A stretch of DNA of 64,000 bases from Desulfovibrio sp. JC010 (GCF_010470675.1 NZ_VOIQ01000012.1:89443-153442); one strand, 5' to 3'; numbered from the stretch's first letter, positions 16,946 to 26,204 are shown. Numbers and translations: made by a program. The notes: generated by a model from the sequence alone, not told the origin.

Positions 16946-16975
16946 AAGCGCGCTACCAGGCTGCGCCATGCTCCG
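16899..16975 (-). tRNA. tRNA-Pro (anticodon TGG), CCA encoded
   Basis: The 77-base minus-strand sequence folds as a full cloverleaf. The acceptor stem pairs CGGAGCA with TGCTCCG, the D stem is GCGC/GCGC, the anticodon stem CTTGC/GCAAG carries loop TTTGGGA with anticodon TGG (Pro), and the T arm is GGGGG-TTCAAAT-CCTCC. Discriminator A and CCA follow. It is intact and serves as the attachment site of the adjacent insert. Confidence 0.97.
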
Positions 16976-16996
16976 ACTTGTTTCGTGCAGAAAGGG

Positions 16997-17025
16997 GAAA
17001 TACTTGAATTGCATTTGGATGGCAA
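16997..17025 (-). promoter_or_regulatory. Possible sigma70 promoter of tRNA-Pro
   Basis: On the minus strand TTGCCA (17020-17025) is separated by 17 bases from TATTTC (16997-17002), ending 21 bases before the tRNA 5' end. The -35 is good and the -10 is imperfect. Confidence 0.4.
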
Positions 17026-17087
17026 GAACTAATTATCTTTTTGAGATAATTTCTTTTCCGTCAGCTTTGCCTTGCTATTTAAAATAT

Positions 17088-18101
17088 TTAAAATACCCCG
17101 TTAATTTTGCAGCCGCAATATTTACACATGCCGTCGTGAAGGCCCGCGTTGGTCATTTCAAAGCCGAAACGCTGGAGCAGTTCCTTGTGGCAGTCCGGGC
17201 AGAAGGTGGATGAATTGTCGTTGCCCGGTACATTGCCGATGTAGACGTACTCAAGGCCGGCTGCGGTCCCGGCTTTTCGGGCCAGTTGCAGGGCTTCCAT
17301 GGAGGTGACCGGACAATCCTGCATTTTGTAGTCCGGGTGGAAGCGGGAAATGTGCCATGGAACTTCCGGACCCAGCTCACTTGCGATGAATGCTGCCAGC
17401 TGTTTCAGCTCGTCCGGGGAATCGTTCTTGCCGGGGATGAGCAGGGTGGTTACCTCTACCCACCAGCCGTTTTTCTTCATCTGCCGCAGGTTGTCGAGGA
17501 CCGGATTCAGACGTCCGCCGCAGATGTCGGTGTAGAAAGTCTCGTTGAATGCTTTGAGGTCGATGTTGGCGGCATCGATCAGCCCGGTCAGTTCTTCGAT
17601 ACATTCCGGGCTTTGGAAGCCGTTGGAAACCATGATGTTTTTCAGCCCTTTGGCGTGGGCCAGACGGGCGGTATCCTGCATCAGTTCGAAAAATACGGTC
17701 GGCTCGGAATAGGTGTAGGAAATGGAATTGCATTTATGGGCAACGGCCGCTTCCACCAGAATTTCCGGGGTTACCTTCTGACCGGTTATTTCCCGCCCTG
17801 TTTTGGGGTGCTGGGAAAGGGAGGCGTTCTGGCAGAAAGTGCAGCCGAAATTACAGCCCTGCGTGCCCAGCGAAAAGGTGCTGGTGCCGGGCAGAAAGTG
17901 GTAGAGCGGCTTTTTTTCCACCGGGTCCACGTTGAGGGCGGCCACAAGTTCGTAGGTGCGGGTCAAAAGTTTTCCGTCAACATTTTGCCGCACTCCGCAG
18001 TTTCCATGTGCGTTTTCGTCAATTATGCAGAAGTGGCTGCACAGGCGGCATTGCACCTTGCCGTCCTTGAGCGGTTTCCAGAGTCTGGCCGGATGAAGCA
18101 T
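17088..18101 (-). CDS. amrS: AmmeMemoRadiSam-type radical SAM enzyme
   Basis: The 337-residue protein carries the radical SAM cluster motif CNFGCTFCQN (CX3CX2C) near residue 83, with an N-terminal Cys set (CRLCSHFC ... GNCGVR) and a C-terminal Cys-rich end (TFCPDCHKEL ... MCKYCGCKING). This arrangement and the LVAALNVDPVEKKPLYHFLPGT block match the AmmeMemoRadiSam radical SAM protein (related to pyruvate formate-lyase activating enzymes). The family usually works with MEMO1-like and AMMECR1-like proteins, neither of which is here. The start has AAGGAAA at good spacing. A small secreted protein gene ends 20 bases upstream, so they may be co-transcribed. Confidence 0.9.
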   Translation of the reverse strand: MLHPARLWKPLKDGKVQCRLCSHFCIIDENAHGNCGVRQNVDGKLLTRTYELVAALNVDPVEKKPLYHFLPGTSTFSLGTQGCNFGCTFCQNASLSQHPKTGREITGQKVTPEILVEAAVAHKCNSISYTYSEPTVFFELMQDTARLAHAKGLKNIMVSNGFQSPECIEELTGLIDAANIDLKAFNETFYTDICGGRLNPVLDNLRQMKKNGWWVEVTTLLIPGKNDSPDELKQLAAFIASELGPEVPWHISRFHPDYKMQDCPVTSMEALQLARKAGTAAGLEYVYIGNVPGNDNSSTFCPDCHKELLQRFGFEMTNAGLHDGMCKYCGCKINGVF

Positions 18102-18121
18102 GGTTTTCCTTGTTGTGTGGA

Positions 18122-18394
18122 TCAGGGTTTAATCTCAGGAACCACGAAGATGGGGCCTATTTGCTGGTTTTCCTCTTCTTCGTCTTTCTGCTTGGGTTTT
18201 ACCCGTATGGTGTTGGAATCATTATCCGACTGGATAGTGATCTGGCTTTCATTGCCGTCCCCGCCGGTACCCATGCGGATGGGCTTGCGGTCCTTGGCGG
18301 TGTCCTTGTTGATGAACTTTGTCCCCGCTATGGCATTGGAGCACAGGAAGACTCCCAGAATAATAAAAGTCGTGAGTAAAGTTTTCTTGTACAT
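18122..18394 (-). CDS. Small secreted hypothetical protein, 90 aa
   Basis: The start at 18394 is chosen because GGAG lies 8 bases upstream and the product then begins with a signal peptide (MYKKTLLTTFIILGVFLCSNAIAG, cleavage after AIA). The mature part is short, charged and probably flexible: a Lys/Asp-rich start, a stretch QITIQSDNDSNTIRVKPKQ, an acidic DEEEENQQ and the end IGPIFVVPEIKP. I know no function. It is the first gene of a possible two-gene transcript with the radical SAM enzyme. Confidence 0.75.
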   Translation of the reverse strand: MYKKTLLTTFIILGVFLCSNAIAGTKFINKDTAKDRKPIRMGTGGDGNESQITIQSDNDSNTIRVKPKQKDEEEENQQIGPIFVVPEIKP

Positions 18395-18554
18395 GGTATT
18401 TCTCCGTGGCATAGTATAAACTCTTATTCGGTCCGGTGCAAACAATGGACCTTTTCTTTTCCCAATCATAAAAAATGGGTGATGTTGTTCCTTGAACTTA
18501 TGCGGGATTCAGCATATACAGTCCGTTCTTAGAGACTGTTAGGAGAAATTAATT

Positions 18555-19601
18555 ATGGCAAGTCGTTCTGATGCATATAAAGCCGCCGGTGTAGATATCG
18601 ACGCGGCTAATGATTTTATCGGTCGCATTAAAGGTATGGTGGGTTCCACCTTCACCAAAGGTGTGGTCACCGATATCGGCGGTTTCGGCGGGCTGTTCAA
18701 GCTTGACCTGAACCAGATGGATGAGCCCGTGCTGGTGGCAGGTGCCGACGGTGTGGGAACCAAGCTTAAACTCGCTTTTGCCGTGAACAAGCACGATACC
18801 ATCGGTATCGACCTTGTGGCCATGAGCGTAAACGATATTCTCGTGCAGGGCGCAAAACCCTTGTTCTTCCTCGACTACTTCGCAACCGGCAAACTTGAAT
18901 CCGGTGTGGCTGAAGAAGTGCTCGCGGGTGTTGTGGAAGGTTGCAAGCAGTCCGGCTGTGCGCTGCTCGGCGGTGAGACCGCGGAAATGCCCGGCTTCTA
19001 CGCTGACGGCGAGTACGACCTTTCCGGTTTTTGTGTAGGCATGGTGGATAACGCCAAGATTGTTGACGGTTCCTCCATCACCATAGGGGATTCCATCATT
19101 GGTATCGAGTCTTCCGGTATCCATTCCAACGGATACTCCCTTGTGCGTAAGCTGTTTGATGAGTCCGGCCTGAAAGCAGACGACCTGCTGCCCGGCACCG
19201 ACCAGAAAATCGGCGAAGCATTGCTGACTCCCACCAGAATCTACGTTGATGCGGTTCACAATCTTTCCCGCGATATTGAAATCAAGGGCATGGTTCACGT
19301 GACCGGAGGTGGTTTCTACGACAACCTGCCCCGCATCCTGCCCAAGCAGGTTACCGCTGAAATCAACTTTAATTCATGGGAAGTTCTGCCTGTGTTCAAC
19401 TGGCTTAAAGAGCAGGGCGACCTGAGCTGGCCTGAAATGCTGCAGATTTTCAACACCGGTATCGGCTACATCCTCGTTGTATCCAAAGATCGTGAAGAAG
19501 ATGTGCTCAGCAGACTTTCCGGCATGAAACTCAACTCATGGAAGATCGGTGAAATTACCGCCCGTGACGGAGATTCCGAGCAGGTTAAAGTTAATTTTTA
19601 G
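18555..19601 (+). CDS. purM: Phosphoribosylformylglycinamidine cyclo-ligase
   Basis: AIR synthetase catalyses ATP-dependent ring closure of FGAM to AIR in purine synthesis. The 348-residue length is normal. Diagnostic motifs are AGADGVGTKLKLAF (phosphate and Mg site), GIDLVAMSVNDILVQGAKPLFFLDY, the signature LLGGETAEMPGFY, GIESSGIHSNGYSLVRK and HVTGGGFYDNLPRILP. The ATG has TTAGGAG upstream at suitable spacing. It is monocistronic and ends in a strong bidirectional terminator shared with the convergent DUF1318 gene. Confidence 0.98.
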   Translation: MASRSDAYKAAGVDIDAANDFIGRIKGMVGSTFTKGVVTDIGGFGGLFKLDLNQMDEPVLVAGADGVGTKLKLAFAVNKHDTIGIDLVAMSVNDILVQGAKPLFFLDYFATGKLESGVAEEVLAGVVEGCKQSGCALLGGETAEMPGFYADGEYDLSGFCVGMVDNAKIVDGSSITIGDSIIGIESSGIHSNGYSLVRKLFDESGLKADDLLPGTDQKIGEALLTPTRIYVDAVHNLSRDIEIKGMVHVTGGGFYDNLPRILPKQVTAEINFNSWEVLPVFNWLKEQGDLSWPEMLQIFNTGIGYILVVSKDREEDVLSRLSGMKLNSWKIGEITARDGDSEQVKVNF

Positions 19602-19621
19602 GTTTTGTTTTTATTGAATGT

Positions 19622-19656
19622 AAAAAGCCCGCGAACTGATGTTCGCGGGCTTTTTT
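19622..19656. terminator. Bidirectional terminator between purM and DUF1318 gene
   Basis: A long GC-rich hairpin (agcccgcgaac/gttcgcgggct) with a 4-base loop has A and T runs on either side, so it can end transcription in both directions. Confidence 0.93.
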
Positions 19657-19658
19657 GA

Positions 19659-20249
19659 TTATTTTTTAACCCATTTTCCGCTCTTGCTCTGGATAAACCA
19701 GCCGGAAGGCGCGCGTTCCTGCCATTCTTCGGCGAAGATGGCTTTCACTTTTTCGATTTCGCTGCCGGGGATGTTCATGGAAGCGGCTACTTCGGTATAG
19801 AGCTGGTCACGGATGTCGTTATCCTGTGCTACCAGACGGCGCAGGGCTGCGGTGTCTTTGATGTTCAGCCCGTCTTTGCTGATGATTTGCAGGTAGCCGT
19901 CTTTGGTGATGCCGATGTTGCCTGCCCGGTAATAGGGGACCAGTTTTTTGTGGTCGGCTCCGATTGCTTTTTTCAGGCCGCGGATGGCGGAATTGGATTT
20001 TTTATCAATTTCCGCTTTGCTGACCTGTGCATGGGCAGCCTGCGGGGCGATCAGGGCAAGGAAGGTTTCAAGGGCGGACTGGTCGTCCTTGTTATCCTGC
20101 TGCTCGGCATCGGTTCCGTATACATCTTCTACGATGTCCTCGGCGGCCCGTTCCACTTTGGCGGCCGGGAAATAGATGTTCACTGTCACACAGGCGACAA
20201 AGGAAAGAAGGCTGAAAAGTGTTAAAACCTGCGCGGTTTTTTTGAGCAT
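19659..20249 (-). CDS. DUF1318 (YdbL-like) lipoprotein
   Basis: The 196-residue protein starts with a lipoprotein signal (TLFSLLSFVAC, lipobox Cys at about 20), followed by VTVNIYFPAAKVERAAEDIVEDVYG, a sequence typical of the DUF1318 group. The C-terminal half (KAEIDKKSNSAIRGLKKAIG ... GYLQIISKDGLNIKDTAALRRLVAQDNDIRDQLY) corresponds to the YdbL domain. YdbL and YnbE work with YdbH in phospholipid transport between membranes in E. coli; here the partner YdbH-like gene is 17 bases upstream. The C-terminal WFIQSKSGKWVKK resembles an added tail. Confidence 0.88.
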   Translation of the reverse strand: MLKKTAQVLTLFSLLSFVACVTVNIYFPAAKVERAAEDIVEDVYGTDAEQQDNKDDQSALETFLALIAPQAAHAQVSKAEIDKKSNSAIRGLKKAIGADHKKLVPYYRAGNIGITKDGYLQIISKDGLNIKDTAALRRLVAQDNDIRDQLYTEVAASMNIPGSEIEKVKAIFAEEWQERAPSGWFIQSKSGKWVKK

Positions 20250-20266
20250 GTTGAACTCCTGATTTT

Positions 20267-22369
20267 TTAATTACCGATGACCCGTTTCAGCCTCTTGAGC
20301 ATGTCTGAAAAGCTGATCAGGTTCTCGGGGTTGCTGTTTACAACGTTGATGCCGAACAAGGGCGGCCTTTTGATAATGTACTCGATTCCATCCTCCCTGA
20401 TCAAGCCTCTGATCTTGAAGATGTCGTCATCAAGGGTGCATTCAAGGCCCAGCCCGGCATAGCCGAATTCTTTGAAAAACTGGGAAAACATCCCCACTCC
20501 GGCCCCGGTCAGCCCGGAACCGGTCCCGATTACCGAGAGGGTGTTTACCGCTTTGAGGCTGATGTCCCCGGATTTACCGGAGCCGGGTGTGGTTTTGGCC
20601 AGCAGGTGAAATGCTGCCGGCTGGTCGTAGGCAACCACCAGTCCGGTCAGGTCGAGATCCATGCGCCCGGTAATGCGCCCGATGTCCAGTGCCTGACTGA
20701 TCGGTTCAAGGTCGAGATGTTTGAGCCTGAAATCCGCCCCGTACTGCAGGGACTCTTCAAAGGGGTTTTCCGCAAAAATTTCATCGATGACCATCTCCCC
20801 GCCGTAAACATTGCCGAAGAGTTTGCCCGTGGTGGAGAGGTGGTCCTTGAGCAGCCAGAATTTCAGATCGCCGCTGAGCTGTCCGTCAATGGGCAGGGAT
20901 TTCGGGGAAAGGTTCAGCAGGTTTATGCTATCGGCTATGATTTCTCCATGGAGCACAAAGTCGTCTTCAAAAGGATGGCGCATTTTCAGGTCGCTGAACT
21001 GAAGGGTTCCGCCTTCCAATTGGATTTTTGGTACAGTCCCGAATTCAATTGAATTGGACGATACGCTGATAGGAAAAGCGAAATCTTCGACCAGCAATGT
21101 CCCGGCGGTGATCTTTTTACAGCTGACCATGCCGGATGATGAATAGGGCAGGCTTTTGTCCGCTTGAGGCAGGAATTTGTCATTCAGGGATAGTACAAAG
21201 GGCAGATCTGCTTCGATTCCGCTAAATACTGCCTCTCCCTCGCTGACCGTGCAGTTGTCAAAGCTCATCTCCCCGCGCAGGTGGGTTTTTGTCCGGTTGC
21301 CGCTGAATGCGCAGTTCATGCCGAATTTACCGCTGCCGTCCAGCCCTTCAAGGGAAAACGGATCAATGGCAAAGGTTTTGAAAGGCACGGCCAGTTCTGC
21401 CGTCCTGAATTTCGCCTGACCGGAAAATGAGAAATCGTTGAAAATATTTTTCAGCTTTGCGGCCCCCTTCATATCTCCCATGTTCTGCCATTTTATATCT
21501 GCAGCAAGCGCAAGGTTTCCCCGGTTGTCCGGAAGGGGGGATTTAAGTTCAGCAGCCAGCGGGTGGTCGTTGAAATTAACGTAAAAGGTATCGTAAAGGG
21601 CTTCCCCGGATTTGATATTAATATTGAGATCCAGTCGGGGATCATTAAGCGGAGTGCGCGCTGTGATACTTCCGGTCATACTGTCCAGCAATGCCGAGCT
21701 GTCCGGGGATGCTGCGGAGAGGTTTGCAAAATTAAGTTTCAGGTCTGCTTCGGGGGATGTCAGGATATTGCGCATTCCGACATCCAGCGTAAATTTTCCA
21801 TCCTTGTCCCAGTGTTCAAAGTCCGGGAAATTAAGTTCCACTATTTTTTCGAGCAGGGGTAGCGGGTTGGAAATTTTTAGTAGGCCGTTGCCGTGCTGCT
21901 CCGGAGAACAGGTCAGCCGGGTATGGAGTTCGGGCAGATTGCCGGCCTGTATGTGCAGCTCCGCAAAATTTATCGCCCCTGATACCGGATCAATGGTTCC
22001 GTTTCCGGTGACGCTTACATTAGGAGAGCTTAATCCCAGCTGGGGGATATCGATCCCCAGTCTGTTTATCTTGAGGCTCAGCTTGCTAAATTTAAGAACA
22101 CCGTCGCCCGGTTCAAAAATTGTCCTTACCGTCACAGGGCCGGATTTAAGCGGCCCTTTTTCATTCAGATAGCTGCCGTTGAATTTAAACTTAGTGCCCT
22201 GAAGATGTTTAATGTAACCCTTTACTTTTCCCGCAATTCCGGCCTGTGGCAGGTCTACTGAAAACAGCCAGTTCAAGCCGAAGCTGTCTTTTGCGGTTGC
22301 GATTTGCGGAAAGGTGAAGATCAGCAGCAGAAATATGCATGTGCTGACGATAAGGGATCGACTGTTCAT
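20267..22369 (-). CDS. YdbH-like AsmA/TamB-related envelope protein
   Basis: This 700-residue exported protein has an N-terminal signal or anchor (SLIVSTCIFLLLIFTFPQIATA), then long beta-rich repeats typical of the AsmA-like bridge proteins. Its C-terminus (FFKEFGYAGLGLECTLDDDIFKIRGLIREDGIEYIIKRPPLFGINVVNSNPENLISFSDMLKRLKRV) matches the YdbH-type end. In E. coli YdbH is one of three redundant bridges for phospholipid traffic to the outer membrane. It is directly upstream of the DUF1318 lipoprotein, reproducing the ydbH-ydbL arrangement. The E. coli YdbH is longer, so this is a shorter version. Confidence 0.85.
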   Translation of the reverse strand: MNSRSLIVSTCIFLLLIFTFPQIATAKDSFGLNWLFSVDLPQAGIAGKVKGYIKHLQGTKFKFNGSYLNEKGPLKSGPVTVRTIFEPGDGVLKFSKLSLKINRLGIDIPQLGLSSPNVSVTGNGTIDPVSGAINFAELHIQAGNLPELHTRLTCSPEQHGNGLLKISNPLPLLEKIVELNFPDFEHWDKDGKFTLDVGMRNILTSPEADLKLNFANLSAASPDSSALLDSMTGSITARTPLNDPRLDLNINIKSGEALYDTFYVNFNDHPLAAELKSPLPDNRGNLALAADIKWQNMGDMKGAAKLKNIFNDFSFSGQAKFRTAELAVPFKTFAIDPFSLEGLDGSGKFGMNCAFSGNRTKTHLRGEMSFDNCTVSEGEAVFSGIEADLPFVLSLNDKFLPQADKSLPYSSSGMVSCKKITAGTLLVEDFAFPISVSSNSIEFGTVPKIQLEGGTLQFSDLKMRHPFEDDFVLHGEIIADSINLLNLSPKSLPIDGQLSGDLKFWLLKDHLSTTGKLFGNVYGGEMVIDEIFAENPFEESLQYGADFRLKHLDLEPISQALDIGRITGRMDLDLTGLVVAYDQPAAFHLLAKTTPGSGKSGDISLKAVNTLSVIGTGSGLTGAGVGMFSQFFKEFGYAGLGLECTLDDDIFKIRGLIREDGIEYIIKRPPLFGINVVNSNPENLISFSDMLKRLKRVIGN

Positions 22370-22558
22370 AATTTACTTATACACGTCAGCAGGGCGGGTG
22401 GGAAGTTGCCTTTATGTGGATTTAAAATTTTCGATAGTCAGATTTTGATATTAAGGATCATAGTGCTGATGTGGCATGCGGGCTAGCAATGGATAATTGC
22501 TTATGTCATAATATAAAGGCTATTGGAATTTTCAATTTCGGGAATGGGTGTTTTTTAT

Positions 22559-23305
22559 ATGAAACAGTTTGTTTTTTGTTTATTTGCTGCAATCAGTGCA
22601 ATGCTCCTGTGCATGGCTCAGCCATGTGCTGCTGATACTTTGCGGGTTATGCTGCATACTGGTTCATTTCCGCCTTATTTTTTTGCAGAAGGAGATTCCC
22701 GGACCGGGACCATTAAAGATATTTTTTCCGTCCTTGCCAGAGAGACCGGAGACAGCATTGAATATGTACGAGTTCCCTTCAACCGCGCCCTGCTTAAATT
22801 TGAAGCCGGGCAGATTGATATTGAGCCCATGACCAATCCGGCCTGGCGCCGGAACTCCAAGGTGCCGGGAATTTACAGCATTCCGTACACTGTCTCCCGA
22901 GAGACCGTTCTGTTTAATTCAAGTAGCTATTTCCCGTTTCATGGCCCGGAGGACTTCTGGGGTAAAACCGTCGGGGTGGTCAGAGGGTATCGTTATCCGG
23001 AATTTGATTCTTACTTTGCAGATGGGCGCATTATTGATCACCGTCTTGAAAATGAAGGCAAAATCATCCAGCTTCTGCTGGCCGGGCGTTTGGATCAGGG
23101 GCTGATTAATCTGGATTTTGCGAATTACCGAATCAAAAAAGATAAGCTCGGATCACAATTGAAAGCGGGCGGACCGTTCAGTGTCCTTGATATCATGATC
23201 CGCTTTCATCCCAGCAAAAAAAATGTGCTGCCGCGATTCAACAAAGCCATTGAGAAGCTGTTGAATGACGGGACGATCAAGAGAATTTATGATCAGTATC
23301 GATAG
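22559..23305 (+). CDS. Periplasmic solute-binding family 3 protein
   Basis: The start at 22559 gives a clean signal peptide (MKQFVFCLFAAISAMLLCMA, cleavage near CAA) and about 230 mature residues with the SBP_bac_3 fold. Landmarks are TLRVMLHTGSFPPYFF, GTIKDIFSVLARETG, the lobe crossover (WGKTVGVVRGYRYPEF) and the C-terminal GTIKRIYDQYR. No permease or ATPase gene is adjacent, so it may be a stand-alone sensor of extracellular amino acid-like compounds or an orphan transport component. The ribosome-binding site is weak. It ends in a strong terminator. Confidence 0.85.
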   Translation: MKQFVFCLFAAISAMLLCMAQPCAADTLRVMLHTGSFPPYFFAEGDSRTGTIKDIFSVLARETGDSIEYVRVPFNRALLKFEAGQIDIEPMTNPAWRRNSKVPGIYSIPYTVSRETVLFNSSSYFPFHGPEDFWGKTVGVVRGYRYPEFDSYFADGRIIDHRLENEGKIIQLLLAGRLDQGLINLDFANYRIKKDKLGSQLKAGGPFSVLDIMIRFHPSKKNVLPRFNKAIEKLLNDGTIKRIYDQYR

Positions 23306-23326
23306 ATAAGAAACTTAAATTTTGAG

Positions 23327-23370
23327 AAAAAATGGGGACTTGATCGGAATAGATCAGGTCCCCATTTTAT
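23327..23370 (+). terminator. Terminator after the solute-binding protein gene
   Basis: A stem of about 15 bp (aaatggggacttgatc paired to gatcaggtccccattt, one wobble) with a 5-6 base loop is followed by ttttattatt. Confidence 0.85.
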
Positions 23371-23448
23371 TATTCCAGAACGGTTCAAATTATTAAAAGT
23401 TTTTGAAGAGTCCAGAGAAACTTTTTTCAAAAAAAGCGCGCAGCGCAT

Positions 23449-24732
23449 CTATCCCTTCTTTTTCTTCCCATCCCCAAGATAGGGGTTGAAATATCCGAAG
23501 TTGACCCACGGGCATTCGTTCTTGATCCGCTTGCGGAAGTTGACGAAACCCATGCCGGGGCCGAATTCATAAGGCTCCATGAGTTCCATGTACAGATCAG
23601 GGTCGATGTTCAGGTTGCGCAACTGGATGAAATCGAATTCGGTCTTCTTGGCTATTTCCACAAGAGCACTGACTTCGAATTCCGTATCGCTGATTCCCGG
23701 AAAATAGAGATAGTTCAGGGATACGTGCAGCCCCAGTTCCTTGGCCTTGGCAATTGTGGCTACCACGTCATCGAATTTATAGCCTTTGGGGCGATAGTAG
23801 GTGTTGTATACATCTTCGCGCAGGCTGTTCAGGCTGACTCTGATGGAGTTGAGTCCTGCTGCGGCCAGCGGTTCCATTGATTCGGTGATGGAGCCGTTGG
23901 TGTTGATGTTTACGGTGCCGATGCCGCCTTCATCGCGATATTTCTGGATGGCTTCGGCGAGCAGAACGTGCTCGGTGAGCGGTTCGCCTTCGCAGCCCTG
24001 CCCGAAGGAGAAGATCGGCTTGCGTTCACGCTTGGCGTGGTAATGCATGACCTCGCTGATTTCCTTGGCCGTGGGGGTAAATTTTATGCGTTCCTGCGGG
24101 GAGGGGAAGCCGGAATCTTCCGGTTGTTCGGAAATACAGCCGATGCAGCGGGCGTTGCAGGTCCGGGCAGTTGGCAGCGGACATTCAAAGCGACCGAGGG
24201 CAAGGTTTTTTGCCGCAGGGCAGCCATAAGTCAGCGCGCATCCGGCCAGATGGCGGACCAGCCTGTTGTCGGGCAGCTCCTTCATAATGCGCTGGGCCCC
24301 GGCATCGATTTTCTTGTTGGGTATTTTGGTGAAGATCTGACGCTTGTCCTCATCCACCTTTTTGGCGGTAACCCAGAATTTCCCGTTGGCGTATCCCACT
24401 GCTCCATAGGAGAACATGGGGAGTACCGGGGCGTCTTCGGTGTTTCCGTACGCGGCAAGCCCGGTCAGGGTATGGCCGGGGCAGGGGAATGCGGTGACCG
24501 CAGTGCCTTCCATCTCAACCACTTCACCGGTTTCCGGGTCCAGACCGATGGGGAAACGTCCGGGAAGCAGGAAGAATTCACTGTCCGGGGGCAGAGGGAT
24601 ATATTCTTCCGGCTTGGGCTGGAAGAGTTCATCGCCCCGGCGGCACATCATTTCAAGTTCAGGGTGGTCAAATATCTGTCCGTTCTCGTCGGCAAAGACA
24701 AGCAGCGGGCGCGGTTTTTTTTTGGCAGCCAT
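23449..24732 (-). CDS. Radical SAM protein
   Basis: This 427-residue protein carries a radical SAM motif of the CX3CX2C type (TCNARCIGCISEQ near residue 195) after a roughly 180-residue N-terminal domain of unknown role. The barrel shows SFGQGCEGEPLTE, INTNGSITESMEPLAAAG and RVSLNSLREDVYNTYY, which are typical of elongator-like and MoaA-like radical SAM enzymes. The substrate is not evident. It is the third gene of an apparent three-gene minus-strand operon with the HDOD protein and the kinase (22 bases after the kinase stop). Confidence 0.9.
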   Translation of the reverse strand: MAAKKKPRPLLVFADENGQIFDHPELEMMCRRGDELFQPKPEEYIPLPPDSEFFLLPGRFPIGLDPETGEVVEMEGTAVTAFPCPGHTLTGLAAYGNTEDAPVLPMFSYGAVGYANGKFWVTAKKVDEDKRQIFTKIPNKKIDAGAQRIMKELPDNRLVRHLAGCALTYGCPAAKNLALGRFECPLPTARTCNARCIGCISEQPEDSGFPSPQERIKFTPTAKEISEVMHYHAKRERKPIFSFGQGCEGEPLTEHVLLAEAIQKYRDEGGIGTVNINTNGSITESMEPLAAAGLNSIRVSLNSLREDVYNTYYRPKGYKFDDVVATIAKAKELGLHVSLNYLYFPGISDTEFEVSALVEIAKKTEFDFIQLRNLNIDPDLYMELMEPYEFGPGMGFVNFRKRIKNECPWVNFGYFNPYLGDGKKKKG

Positions 24733-24754
24733 TAAAATAATTCCGGTTCTGTTG

Positions 24755-26167
24755 TTATATTGAAGGTTTGGGGATCGTTGTGATCAGGGTAGTACCCTTT
24801 TCTTTGGACGTTGTGAATGAAATATCTCCGCCTGAGCCGCTGGCAATGAGTCTCGCGCTGTAGGTGCCCAGTCCTGTGCCGTGCTTTTTGCCGTAGGTGG
24901 CGTAGCGGTCAAAAAATGTTTCGCGGATGCTGACCGGAATTTCACCCATGTTGTGGATTTTTGTGGTGATGAAACGGCTGTCTTCAGTGATGCTGATGGT
25001 AATTGTGCTGTTTTCCGGGGCTGCTTCGGCTGCGTTTTTGAGCAAGTTTGAGAACATGGTGATGATCAGTGAAACCTCGCCGTAGCAGACAATCGAGCAT
25101 TCTTCCTGAATGGGGTCCCCGTCAAGCTGGCTGACGATTTCCAGTCCTTTGTCTTCCACCAGCTGGTTGAGGTCTCCGATAGCCGCACTGATGGCACTGT
25201 ACAGGTTGAAAGGATGGGCATCCGCTTTAAGCGTTCCGGTCTCCAGTCTGATCAGGGTCAGCGAGGTGTCGATCTGGCGGATCATGCGTTCGCTTGTTTT
25301 ACGGACAATTTCCGCCAGCTGCTGAAATTCATCCTGAAGCCCGGCTTCGGTCTCAAGGATGCGGGACATGCCCACAATATTGGCTGTGGGTGAGCGCAGG
25401 TCGTGTCTGGCGATACGTTCCATTTCCTCGCGCAGCTGCATCTGCTGGCGTTGCTCGGTGACATCTATAGCCAGCAGCATGAATACAGAGGGGGCCACCT
25501 GATCCACAGTCAGGTCCCAGAATCTTTCGTAGGCATTGACTGAATTCAGGGAATGCAGGTGGTAGGATTCAAGGTCGCTGAAAAGATTGCGGCGCACTTC
25601 ATCTGACAGCGAGGATATGAAAGGCGGCTGCTGATTGTATTCAAATGCCGGAAGCTGGTCGTGGGCCGCCTTGTTGGCGAGTATGGTGCCCTGTGTTCTG
25701 GTGCTGACCAGCAGTGCCGGGAAAGGCAGGCTTTGCAGGATCAGGCCGTACAGCTTGGCATCATCTTCATGCTTTTTTTGGCGGATATGCTGGGTACGAA
25801 AATTCTCTATAAAGCCGAGCAGCTTTTCTTTAGATGAAGAAGCGGGCAGAAAGGATACATTCTGGAAGTCGAGGAGCGGTTCAAATGACTCCGGATTGGA
25901 TGTATCAATTATGAAAAGAGCCGGGGCTTCTCCGTTTACCTCGCGGATACTGGCGAAGGTCTGGGTGGCGTCTTCCTGTTCGGCTATGATGAGCAGGTCC
26001 GGTTGCTGGCTGGCGTAGGTGAACAGGGTTTCCCTTGGGGAGCGGGTGATGGATACCTCGTGCCCTAGATCGTGCAGTACCGGGACGATGGTATGGATCA
26101 GCGGATTTTTTCCGGTGATCAGGAAGTTCAGCTTTACATGTTCATCGCTGAGGCGAGAGTTAGGCAT
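24755..26167 (-). CDS. Sensor histidine kinase with receiver-like N-terminus
   Basis: This 470-residue cytoplasmic kinase has an N-terminal Rossmann-like domain (KLNFLITGKNPLIHTIVPVLHDLGHEVSI, about residues 10-125) that resembles a receiver but lacks the acidic pair, then a PAS-like domain, HisKA (RIARHDLRSPTANIVGMSRIL) and HATPase_c (NLLKNAAEAAPENS, KHGTGLGTYSARLIA). The non-canonical HDLRSPT H box is seen in several redox and phytochrome-type kinases. A good AGGAG ribosome-binding site precedes the ATG. It follows the EAL-HDOD gene by 37 bases on the same strand, so both probably serve one regulatory unit. Confidence 0.88.
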   Translation of the reverse strand: MPNSRLSDEHVKLNFLITGKNPLIHTIVPVLHDLGHEVSITRSPRETLFTYASQQPDLLIIAEQEDATQTFASIREVNGEAPALFIIDTSNPESFEPLLDFQNVSFLPASSSKEKLLGFIENFRTQHIRQKKHEDDAKLYGLILQSLPFPALLVSTRTQGTILANKAAHDQLPAFEYNQQPPFISSLSDEVRRNLFSDLESYHLHSLNSVNAYERFWDLTVDQVAPSVFMLLAIDVTEQRQQMQLREEMERIARHDLRSPTANIVGMSRILETEAGLQDEFQQLAEIVRKTSERMIRQIDTSLTLIRLETGTLKADAHPFNLYSAISAAIGDLNQLVEDKGLEIVSQLDGDPIQEECSIVCYGEVSLIITMFSNLLKNAAEAAPENSTITISITEDSRFITTKIHNMGEIPVSIRETFFDRYATYGKKHGTGLGTYSARLIASGSGGDISFTTSKEKGTTLITTIPKPSI

Positions 26168-26204
26168 GTCTGCTCCTGTTTACGCTGCTCATGGCAGGCT
26201 GAGA

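Noticed and set aside
17286..18419. 377-residue open frame opposite the radical SAM gene
   Set aside because: Antisense shadow of a clearly coding gene with intact motifs.
22460..22495. Sigma54-like promoter (tggcatgcgggctagca) before the solute-binding gene
   Set aside because: The spacing between the GG and GC elements is 11, not 10, so it does not fit the consensus.
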